From assembly GCA_029876055.1 (NCBI GenBank), contig CM056874.1, positions 6,386,001-6,450,000 on the forward strand: a stretch of DNA of 64,000 nt, given 5' to 3'. The notes below the pieces were generated by a model. The model did not search any database. It saw only the letters and a program-made list of their open reading frames with translations, and had not been told where the DNA came from. The position numbers and the translations under genes were made by a program. Positions 34,393 to 44,187 of the stretch are shown here, piece after piece; positions within the stretch are counted from its first letter, which is position 1; each line of letters opens with the position of its first letter. The stretch is from Madurella fahalii. Lineage: Eukaryota; Ascomycota; Sordariomycetes; Sordariales.

Positions 34393-35642
34393 TCAGCTGA
34401 TGCGGTAAGCGTCGTACACAATCTCGGCGCCGCGGCGACATCCGCTCCCGACCCACATGCCCGTATTAACGTCCTGGTAGCGTTCATCGCCCGTCTCAAG
34501 TTCCATGGTCACTCGCAGCTGGTATCGGTGGGCGGCGACATTATCTGCCGCTACCGGGTCCTGCAGCCTCTCCATGACATCACGCTCGCCGGTCCACCAC
34601 CCCTTGATCTTGCAGATAATGACGGCGGGGTGTTCGTCGCCGGTCTGCATGAGGTACCGCGCGTCGATGCGTGTGGCCGTATCCCTTACCGTGGTTTGGG
34701 CATCTTGGCCCCCGGGCTGTAGGTTTGGTTGTCAGCTTCGAACCGTAGCGGAGACGGCAATGCTGGGATGGCTCACAAGAAGGATGCCTTTGCCCCATCG
34801 GCCGGCCCACTGTCCACCGACGCACGAGATCCAGCTCTGCCGGCCGAAATTGCCCGCCCCGACGTTGATCTTGGGCTTGACTCTAATGCTCATCCGGAAA
34901 TCGAGATCGAGGCCCGGCGTGGGGAGGGCGAGGGAGCTCGCGACATCGTCTTGGTCGAACTGGTGGCGGAGGTTGTTGGCGGGTATCTTCTCCTTGAGCA
35001 CGGGCTGGTATCCGGGGCACACCATCAGATGCTCCCTCTGCCTGGACGTGTTCTTGGCGCGGACCTGGTTGCAGTAGAGGCAGCGCGCCGAAATGCACTT
35101 GTCGTCCTCCTTGGCCCGGAACTCGACGAAGGCGGCGTGGACATCGCGCAGCGGAATCTCGGGCAGATTCGAATCAGAGGTCTGTTTGGTCTTCTGCTTC
35201 TTCGGGGCGGGCGTCCCGTCCGGCCCCAGCGACGGGCGGCCCTGGCTCTGGCTGGGCGATGCATTGATGCGGGGGTTTGGCATGAAGCTCAGGGAGGTGT
35301 GCTCGGCAGAGACATCGGGGGGGGGATACGGCTCGGGGGCTGCATCGCTGGCTGCTGATGCTTGGAGGGCCACGTCCGGGTGGGCGTTAAGGTAGCCGGT
35401 GCACTGGAGAAGGTGCTGCTTCTGGCGGGTTGTGTTCTTGGCCCGGACCTGCTGGCAGTAGATGCATTGCACCGACATGCACTTGTCATCCTCTGCGTGG
35501 GTGGGGATGGAAACATGGCGTCAGCCAGGATGCATGTCGTGATGGGTAACATACTGTCAATACGCTGGTAAGCGTACTACTTACGTCCGGCGCGAAATTC
35601 CACGAAGGCCGCGTGTACATCCTGGTCGACGTGGCGCGGCAT
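34393..35642 (-). CDS. tandem BED-like C2HC finger protein fused to DUF3237
   Basis: Three exons (35642-35585, 35492-34777, 34716-34393) give 365 residues. Donors are GTAAGT and GTGAGC; acceptors are CGCAG and TACAG. The N-terminal half contains the same module twice. Each copy begins DVHAAFVEFRA, continues DDKCxS, and ends in a finger with C-x2-C, His and Cys. The ligands are C29, C32, H46, C50 in copy one and C157, C160, H174, C178 in copy two. The linker is Pro/Ser-rich with a basic KKQKTK patch. The C-terminal half is DUF3237: the splice joins KGILL to PGGQDAQTTVRDTA, and the end reads VNTGMWVGSGCRRGAEIVYD. BED-type fingers usually bind DNA. The role of DUF3237 is unknown, and the fusion suggests a sensor or regulator. 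Confidence 0.85.
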
Positions 35643-36412
35643 GGTTTTGGGCGGCGGCTGGCCCGGCCGGCACAGAATATCGCCAAAATCCTAACAAAGA
35701 TGCCAGCGACTGCGATCGCTCCGGCAGAGCGATCAGACCAAGAGCGTAAGGGTTGTTGTTGGGCTTCCTCACATTGGGTGAAGACAACGCGTCGCAGAAA
35801 CGAAACTTTGGAAATACCGTAACTGAATAGAGCTGTGGACCCACTAACCAGCCTGCTCACGTGATGAAGGGCTTCGATGTTCCCTTAGATAAGCATATAG
35901 ACTGGGCAACCCAACAAACCCGGAAAGAAAGAGGTGCAATTTGGTCCCCGAGAGGAGAGATACGTGTACGTAGATCCGATGGCAATCAATTCGAAGTTAC
36001 GGCTCTAGGTCTGCTGACTTTTACCGCCGTCTTTTTCCCTGGTCCCACGGAAACTGACACAAGGTCATGGTTGGCCAATGCTCGGCATGGTCTGACCGGG
36101 TGCGGAACCCGATGAACACCGTCGTTGCACTCGCAACACCTCTGTTTCTGAGTTTTAAGCACTAGCCTAAGAAACCCATCCCAAGTTCTGAACGACTAGT
36201 CTCTATCCGTCATTACGGAAAATCCCACCAAGGGTGCGAGATCAGGTTCTTCAGCAGCACTCAGAAATTGGGGCGGAAATAGCAGATTCAGTTCTCGCAG
36301 CCGAGCTGCCAGTGACGCCGGTCACCCAGGCCACCCGAGAACCCCCAGCTTGCTCTGGCCGCAATGCTGATGTCGACGAGGTGCAAAAATGTCATATGCA
36401 AACGAGAAGCAA
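35643..36412. other. intergenic between DUF3237 gene and tRNA
   Basis: Promoter side of the leftward finger/DUF3237 gene. No supported gene. Short frames only. Confidence 0.45.
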
Positions 36413-36486
36413 CTCCTCCGGGAAGGCTCGAACTTCCAACCTCCTGATTAACAGTCAGACGCGCTAGCCAATTGCGCCACAGAGGA
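36413..36486 (-). tRNA. tRNA-Asn(GTT): tRNA-Asn (anticodon GUU)
   Basis: A complete cloverleaf reads on the minus strand. The 7-bp acceptor stem pairs TCCTCTG with CGGAGGA, including one G-U pair. The D arm is GCGC / AATTGGCTA / GCGC. The anticodon arm TCTGA / CTGTTAA / TCAGG has anticodon GTT flanked by T and A. A five-base variable loop (AGGTT) follows. The T arm is GGAAG / TTCGAGC / CTTCC. The discriminator base is G and no intron is present. Internal A and B boxes for RNA polymerase III are intact, and a T5 run lies about 25 bases downstream (A-run at 36386-36390 on the plus strand). CCA is not encoded, as expected for a nuclear gene. Confidence 0.96.
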
Positions 36487-38994
36487 TGCTGTAACATGCT
36501 ATAGTTGTGTAGGTAGTCCTGTTTGCCTATTTGGATACCGGGCACTAGTTCTTCGATCTCACGGTGTCGGTCAACAATATGATGCTCCGGTATCCCGAGA
36601 TGAGTCCGTATCTGATATGACTATGACGGACCATTAACCTCACCCGCATGAAGAAACATGGTGGGATAGCTCAGAGGTAATAAGACGGCGGGCGGATCGG
36701 CGGTGCATAGGATTGTTGAGAGCGAGTTCGCAGGGAAAGGGCATACCGTCATCATCATCTCGCATCGTTTGGGGTAGCTACTGGGATTCGCGCGGCTAGG
36801 AAGGGATGTTATAGTCCGGATGATGGACGGGAGATTGGGCAGAGTTGTGGGCGATTTGAAAGAGGGGAGAGGCAAAGAGGGGGAGGATTGATCGGAAGAC
36901 TCTACAACTTCAGTGGTTTTGAGATGTGTCCCGAAAGGGCCATCGTCAACGTAGCTGGGGATATGGAGCTACTTTGGGGAGTAGTGTCCGGCATTCCCAT
37001 GGCTTTTCACTTCCCGAAGCAACGTAATGCAACTTATTGTCTCCCATCCTGTCTCCGTGCACAGGAGGGATTTGAGGCATTGACAGGGCCATGCTTGAGT
37101 ATGGTCCGTGTGACCGTTAGTGGGAAGCGTTGGTGAGTATCCTTAGTATGTACGATATGTGGGGAATGATGGTTTGAGGGTGCGTTGGGATGACTCTGGA
37201 ACCAACCGTCCATATACGCATGGCGGTATTTTATTACGTGGTCGAGCGATTGTAGCCTGTAGGAAATTGCCTATTCATCGATTTGCCGTTCTAAGGGGCT
37301 GCTGTGCTTCTTTTGGCTCCTCGTGGGTACGTCACTGACCGGAGTCTCGCTGGAACCGGCAGTCAGTCGGCCTACGAAATATCCTGTCGGGTGCTGATAT
37401 GGATCTACTCCTGAATCTGGTGAATTTCCTTCCCCCAATATTTCGAGACGGCATGGCCCAGCTTGTGGCGGCCAGTCTTGTTCTAGTTTGGATGTTACAC
37501 CATCTCGGGGAGAGCAAGCTTCAAATCGTGCTTTCCCTTCTCTCGGTTCCCGTGAGATTACGGCGCACATTAACTCTCCGATATCCTATTCTCGTGGTCG
37601 TGACGGCGTTCCACCTCGACCTTCAGCAGCCCCCGGTTTCGAAGTGAGGGTTGGAGAACCGGCAACCAGCAACAAGTCAGCTAAGTGCCATTACTGTCTT
37701 GGCAGCCCTACAGTAGATATCCACGCGAGCCAAGTGGATACCTAGTCGGGCCAGCAGATCCTGCGGCCTCGCCATGCCAAGTAGAGCGGGACAGCAAGCT
37801 GCGGGAGCGCTCTCGGCCTAGTTGATGCCCAAGTTCCGAACCCTGCTGCATAATGGACCTGGACCGGGTACCCAGGGGCGGCTCCCGAGGATCCCGGTTT
37901 GCGGTGTTCAAACACCTTAGTCGTTGTCGCGAGTTGACCTTGAACCGCCATCTACGGTTAGGAAACGCAGACAGACTCCCACCCACCGTCGACCCCGATA
38001 TCAGAACCCTTCCGTAACCGGCTACCAGCTTAGCAGTGCAGCCGGCCATCTCAACGAAAAAGCGCCCAGTTGGTAGCCGGTGCGAGGGTTTTTAATTAAA
38101 CTCAAAATTTCTGCACGCAAATTCTCCTTTCGGCCTCGACACCGGTCTTATCGAGTCTTGAGATTTCGGGGCGCGAGAGCAGCACGTGGCTGTCCCTTTA
38201 TCGACCAGAGAGGTGTTCGCGCTTAACTTGACGTCGCGACGCCGAGCATCACAGCCAACCACAAACTTCGCCGCCCACTTATTCTGACCACCGATACCGG
38301 GACAACCCTGCTCTCACTCGTTCGCTTGGCACCGTGACGTTGCCAAGACCAGCTAGTTTCACGCCTCTCGACTCGAGAAACTGATGTTGCGGAAAGAATG
38401 TTTCAGGGGTTCCACCATCGCCACGATCACGACGGGTGAGGAATGCGGTGAATTCTCGAGGCCCAGTTATTTGGGGTTCCGTATTGGCCAATGCCAGCTC
38501 ATGCCGACCGGATCCCGGTTTCACAAGACGGAAAACTACCTGTGAACGTAGTGTCGCATGTTATTTCATTCGCGCGAGTGGTAGTACGTAGCGGATGATC
38601 GACGCAAGGAAGCGAAAATGCCTTCATCCAATACCGAGTAGCTCCGAGCGAAGGCCGCGTGCGGTTACCCTGTGGTATACATATAAGTCCTGGGAGCGTG
38701 AAGATGATCGATGAGCTTGACGCAAGAGCATCGGCGTCTGGTTGGCTGTCTTCCCCTATTTTCCCCTTCTTCTTTCCGTACCAAATCTTTCATTCGTTTC
38801 CAGAGAAGGGTAACACGGTCTTTTTCAGTCGACGTCGAAGCACACAGCAACGCTCAACCGGGCCCCTCCCTGTCCGTACGGAAGAGGCCAGATAGAATTC
38901 AAATCGATCGTTTGGAACGAGAACAGAAGAAGAAGCCAGCGAGTTGAGAACGCCGAACTACGAGCTTCGTCGCCCGGACGTGCTGCCAACCATC
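36487..38994. other. 2.5-kb intergenic stretch
   Basis: No supported gene lies between the tRNA and the transporter. Frames of 60-110 codons overlap on both strands. A tRNA-like A-box resemblance at about 36660 lacks a matching B box and cloverleaf. The final 300 bases are the transporter promoter. Confidence 0.45.
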
Positions 38995-40728
38995 ATGGGA
39001 AAAGAGGGGAAGCAAGACCCCCATGGGGCCGACACGAGGCAGGATTACAAACTGGTGACCTTTGCAGATGGCGATCCCGAGAACCCCAAGAACTGGTCCA
39101 AGGCGTTCAAGTGGTACATCACCATGGTCGTTGCGTCACCTGCTTCGTCGTTGCCTTTTGCTCTAGCGTCATCACTGCCGATGTGGGCGGTGTTTCCGAG
39201 GAGTTCGGCGTTAGCCACGAGGCTGCTCTGGTGCCCATCAGCGTTTTTGTCGTCGGCTTCGGTGTTGGTGAGGTCCCTTTAGGGATGTTCTCCGTCTTGA
39301 ATAGGAGACTCAACTAACCCAGGCACTTTCAGGCCCCATGGTTTTCGCACCCTTGTCTGAGGTTTATGGAAGACGAATCATCTAGTAAGATATCTTCCCC
39401 CTCACGCTTGCGGATAAGCATGGGCATAACATGCTGACACATCGGTTTCCAGTGGCTCGACCCTTCTCCTTGCTGTAATCTTCATCATCCCGTGTGCCGT
39501 TTCCAAGAACATCGGTACCCTTATCGTCTGCAGAACCATAGACGGGATTGCCTTCTCGGCACCCATGACGTTAGTGGGCGGCACACTCGCCGACCTCTGG
39601 CGAAACGAAGAGCGTGGTGTGCCCATGGCCGCTTTCTCTGCTGCTCCCTTCATCGGCCCTGCGAGTACGTCCCCGCTGATTCATGACTTGGCTTCTCCAT
39701 GCTGACTTTCCATAGTCGGCCCTCTGATTGGCGGTTGGCTCTCCTTGGCTGGGTGGCGGTGGCTGTACTGGATTCAGCTCATCTTTGCCTTTATCGTCTG
39801 GGTTCTCATCACTTTCACCGTCCCAGAGACGTACGCACCAACTATTCTTGCGCGCCATGCCGCCAAACTTCGGAAGCAGACTGGGGACCGCGGCCATGTC
39901 ACGGAAGCTGAACTCGACCCGAGGCCGTTCAGCGAGCGCATGCGCGTCTTCCTGATCCGTCCTTTCCAGCTCCTGTTCCGCGAGCTGATCGTCTTGCTCA
40001 TCAGCCTCTACATGTCGGTCCTTTATGGCCTCTTGTACATGTTCTTCGTCGCCTATCCCATCATCTTCGAGGTCAGGAAGGGGTACTCACCTGGAATCAC
40101 CGGCCTCATGTTCATTCCAGTGGCCGTTGGTGTCGTTTGCTCGGCCGCTTGTGCGCCCTGGGTCAACAAGCACTACCTTAGTCTAGTAGCCAAGCACAAC
40201 GGCAAGCCGCCCGCAGAAGCCCGCCTGATTCCCATGATGATCAGCTGCTGGTTCATCCCCATCGGCCTCTTCATATTCGCCTGGACGTCGTATAAGCACC
40301 TCACCTGGGTCGGCCCCTGTCTGGCCGGCCTCCCCATCGGCTTCGGCTTCATCTTCCTGTACAACTCGGCAAACAACTACCTCGTCGATTCGTACCAGCA
40401 CCAGGCAGCGTCTGCCCTCGCCGCCAAGACGTTCATCCGCTCCTTCTGGGGCGCAGGCTGCGTCCTCTTCACGGAGCAGATGTATGACCGCATGGGCGAC
40501 CAATGGGCGTCCTGCTTCCTAGCCTTCCTCGGTCTGGCGTGCTGCGCCATCCCGTTTGGCTTCTGGAAGTATGGCGCTGCCATCCGGAAGAGGAGCAAGT
40601 ATGCCTACGGCGGGGACGAGACGTCGGATTCCGACTTGGAGAACCAAAAGCATGTTGATCCGAACGTGCCGCTCCATCATGACATGGAGGATTTGACCCG
40701 GGCTAGGAGCTACGTGGCTAATCCCTAA
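38995..40728 (+). CDS. MFS transporter, DHA1 drug/polyamine type, with one apparent frameshift
   Basis: Exons 38995-39267, 39333-39384, 39453-39664 and 39716-40728 encode about 515 residues with twelve predicted membrane segments. The N terminus (ENPKNWSKAFKWYITMVV) and the loop FAPLSEVYGRRIIYGS (motif A) are characteristic of fungal DHA1 exporters related to the polyamine and FLU1-type drug pumps. Later blocks include LVGGTLADLWRNEERGVPMA and IGPLIGGWLSLAGWRWLYW. The C-terminal tail is cytosolic and acidic. In exon 1 the frame changes at about 39133: ITMVV is read in one frame and VTCFVVAFCSSVITADV in the next. Family members read through there with one extra G. No intron can explain a one-base change. 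Either this copy is inactivated or one base is missing from the assembly. Export across the plasma membrane is inferred. Confidence 0.88.
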
Positions 40729-41393
40729 ACGATGCCATAAGTTCAGGTCAAGAAAAGTTTTCGGTCTGGCGCATCTTGGGGCATCGGCTTTTGCACGGGA
40801 GCACCCTCCACAGGCATCTCAGGAACCTCCCGAAAACAAAACTCGGAAAGTAATAATAGTAGGGGCCCGGATTATACCATGTTCCCGGGGTTGGTTTATT
40901 TCTCTTGCGTCCGTCTCGAAATAACCAACGCTCATGGGCATTGGCATGGAGTCTTGCGTCAGGGGTTATGAGTTGCATTGCATTGCATCGCATCGGAGCA
41001 TGGGAGTGGGTTTGCTTTTCATCTGTCGGGATACCAATTTAAAGATTAAATAAATCGAGTCTTGTAAGCATACAACTAGATGTCGGTGTTGCGTCTGCCA
41101 CCGACTTGGTGATACAACCAGAAGGAGTCAGCCCAACCATGGCTCCCACCGCCGATGACGGGTTCAAGGCTATAACTAACCCGTGTGAAGTGCACCCTGG
41201 ACACCAGGTAAAGTCTTGCCAAGAACACAGAACAGCGGCCAATAGCGCTTCATCCAAAAGAGACCTAGAAATTTAGTAAGAAGCTGACCGACAGCATCCC
41301 ACAGTGCCGAGCTCCTTAGGCCGGCGTATCAGCAATAGCAGCGTCGCCAATCTGGAGAAACACAACCAGCACGGCCGAGTATCTTGGCCGAGT
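40729..41393. other. convergent 3' flanks, MFS transporter and DUF6594 gene
   Basis: No supported gene. The frame at 40748-40993 has no recognisable content. The DUF6594 stop codon lies at 41394. Confidence 0.5.
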
Positions 41394-42377
41394 TCACGTT
41401 AGCAAAAGCGTGCTGTTCGGAGTGGGGGAATAAGCTAGTTGCTTCTCGTACCCGGCTGTGACTGCTAAGGTCTCAGAAGGCCTAGCCAACGTGCCCCAAT
41501 TCAATGTGACCAAGCACATAACGACAAAGCCAGTGATAACGGCCAGCTTTGCTGTCAGCTGCTCAAGGCCCGCCAGCACCCACAAAGGCATGATCAGCAT
41601 GACGCCAGCGGCTAGGAAGACAAAGACGTCTGCAGCAACATCCATATCTTCGTCATCTTGTTGCACGGTGAGATGGTGATCAACGGGACGGTCGTCGGTT
41701 GGCCTTGTCCGCCTTGAGAGGAGTCGGATCCATCTGGTCATCGGGAGCCACGCCTTCTGTTCTACCAGATAGCGGATTTGGGGTTTCTGGGTGCTAGCAA
41801 CTGGGACGAGGTCCTCCGTCTCTAGGAACCTGACTTCCTTTTCTTCGATGGGACCGTTTTTGTTGTGAAGCCAGGTTTTTGCACATTTGATGCTTGCATG
41901 TCGTGCTTTGGACCGAGCTCTGAGCGCGATGTACCGGGAGAGCATCTCATCTGCGGGGAACGTGATTGTGAGCGGGCGCGTTTCGAGGGAACGTCGGCGC
42001 TACGTACCGTACTCGGATAACTTGCGATGCACTCTCGTCAGGAGCTCCTTTCTCTCGGGCTGATCATTCCTGATGGTGCCGTTGTCGATGTCACCGGCAT
42101 CTCGGGCGCTCCACCTATTGTCCAGGTCGTCCAGCTCCTCTTCTAGCTCCACCAGGTTGTCCTGCAGGGTAAGCAGGACTCTCGCGTGAAGCCTATCGAA
42201 GCGGCGGAGGATGAAAGTGTCGCCATCCGAGGACAAGTATGCTGCGAAGTCCTTGTACCCAACATACTTCCTAGACTTTTATGTTAATCACGCCCATAGA
42301 TGGAAGTTGTCTGGCCGCACTGCATCCTACCAAGGCTTGGTGTCGAGCTCTGCCTGCGTTGGGTGTTGAAGTTCCAT
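41394..42377 (-). CDS. DUF6594 family membrane protein
   Basis: Three exons (42377-42331, 42270-42008, 41950-41394) give 288 residues. The splices restore the family N terminus: MELQHPTQAELDTKP, then W|KYVGYKDFAAYLSSDGD, then ILRRFDRLHARVLLTLQDNL. That is the conserved RRFDxLxxRxLLxLQ core. A coiled coil ELEEELDDLDNRW follows. Near the C terminus come two hydrophobic spans, VFVFLAAGVMLIMPLWVLAG and AKLAVITGFVVMCLVTL, as usual in this family of fungal proteins with helical N-terminal and transmembrane C-terminal parts. The function of DUF6594 is unknown. Intron 1 contains GATTAACAT as its branch-like sequence. The gene is convergent with the MFS transporter, and its upstream side carries a CCAAT tandem repeat. 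Confidence 0.88.
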
Positions 42378-44187
42378 GGCGACGGGTCGGGAAGCTCTGG
42401 CGGCGTGCCAATCCGGGACGCAGCATGCCCCCGCAGATATGGAGCGAGCCTCCCTTCGATGTCACGCAGTCGCCTGGTGTATGTGGCCCGCTTTCATTGA
42501 TGCGGAAATGCTCGGATGTAGCTTATCGCACATTCGAGAAGCAAGGAGAGAAGACTACTGCGCAGCTGAGGGGCGTTACACACTCGGCGCCTGACAGTGC
42601 CCAACACCCAATGCCTCCGTCGGCAACCAATGAGAGCCAATGAGAGCCAATGAGAGCCAATGAGAGCGCCTGAACGCATGATGATCAGCGGTAGTATCGA
42701 CAGCCTCGCAATCGCAGTCCCCCGCCATGTTGCATGAGAACGGCAGCACGGAACTTGATCGCGGTTGGCTCCCTCGTCGTCTGCGGCTTGGCAAGTTGGT
42801 GAACCAAAGGAACTGGAACTGCACCGCACGGGAGGGGAGTGGCTTAGTGAGAGAATTGGCGGAGAATGAAGCTGAGAATGAGGGGCTAGTACTAGGTAGT
42901 ATAGCAGCTGAATGGGGCTTGCTGTCCATGCATTTGGCCAACGGCGAAGCCGATGGAGAAAGCCTCGGACAAAAGCATAGCCACAATCGTCAACATGATC
43001 GGGGAGAGCACTAACCAACTCGGGGGATGCGCTTGGCGATCTGGGTAAGGTAGTAATTAACTAAGCACACTTAAAACACACCTCAGCCATCAAACTTGAT
43101 TTATAAGTTTTTGCTAGTCTTTCTCCCAAGTACTATTACATGAGGCACAAGATTAAGCCGCTGCTGGCGTTGGAGCATACTACCCTCTTCTTCACATATT
43201 CTCCATACATTTTCAGAGCGGCACTAGTAACGAGGTTCACACCATGCCCGGAGCGCGGAGCGAATATGAGACTCCCGAGATTGTTAAAATAGGCATGTAA
43301 CCCTTAAGTATAAAACCTATCGTACTAGTAACTTGAAGCTACCGCAACAGGCCTAACATACTCTAACAGTCGGTGGAACATATGTCCACAAGCGGAAAGA
43401 TACCGCTCCTATGGCGGCCCCCAGGCCAAACTCTGGTGCAAACACTTCTCCCCACGGTTCCGGCGGAGCGCGGGGGACGGTTTCCCGCAGAGCTCCGAAA
43501 AACCGGGAATCATCGGGAGCCTGCGTGGTTATGTAAAGCGGTGACGATCCCACGGCAGGCGGGGTACGAGCGGCGGTGCTTGATATTGAGAGACATGTAT
43601 CAAAAGAGGACGGGAATAGCCGATGGCTCGAGATAACCGGCAGCTACACGGATTCTAGAATACCTAGAATAACTTCCCTCGACTCGCTAAGCACCCACTA
43701 ATAATGCATAATTAGGTTGTCGAAGCGAAGCGTAGAAGTCAGATGTGAAACAGCTTGTTAATTCCATTCCCTTCTTGTGGGGAACTCGTACATTACGGAA
43801 GAGAGCGTTCAACTTCCCCTCACGTATCTTGGCTACTGCCAAGTAAACTAAGAACAAGTATCGTGTCCACTCCTACAAGTTGACAAGAGATATCTTATCA
43901 GATATATCATACCTTAAAACCGCTTCTCTCTGAACGTCGCCACCACAAAGAACTAGTAACGGCCCGGGGCAACGCTGGTCCGCCGCATGATCCGCGTCAG
44001 TAGGCATGCCCAACCGCCTGAGCGCTCTTGGTACCGCATCTCCGTTATGTGGTGCAGTGTGCAGTGCTGAGTGGTCTGATACCACGACAGGACAACTAAG
44101 CCAACGCACCCAAGGTGAAGACTGCCAGCATGGGAGGGTTTTTGGTGCCAGATGCTCGGTACCGGCGTACCGCCGCTACAGGATCTA
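42378..44187. other. intergenic stretch upstream of DUF6594 gene
   Basis: Apart from the CCAAT repeat at 42627-42666, I see no gene. The frame at 42494-43018 leftward overlaps the repeat and is low-complexity. Bases 43040-43170 and 43640-43760 are relatively AT-rich. Confidence 0.45.
42627..42666. repeat. four tandem 10-bp repeats, each with a CCAAT box
   Basis: The unit CCAATGAGAG is repeated four times without interruption, about 250 bp upstream of the DUF6594 start codon. Each copy holds one CCAAT pentamer on the plus strand (ATTGG as seen from the gene). Spacing of 10 bp places all four on the same helical face. CCAAT is the core of the fungal HAP/CBC binding site. Confidence 0.9.

Noticed and set aside
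33851..34456. 201-codon leftward frame overlapping the end of the DUF3237 gene
   Set aside because: It overlaps the well-supported exon 3 in another frame and has no recognisable content.
36641..36770. second tRNA suggested by GGTGGGATAGCTCAGAGGTAA
   Set aside because: The A-box resemblance is there, but no matching B box, anticodon arm or acceptor stem can be folded.
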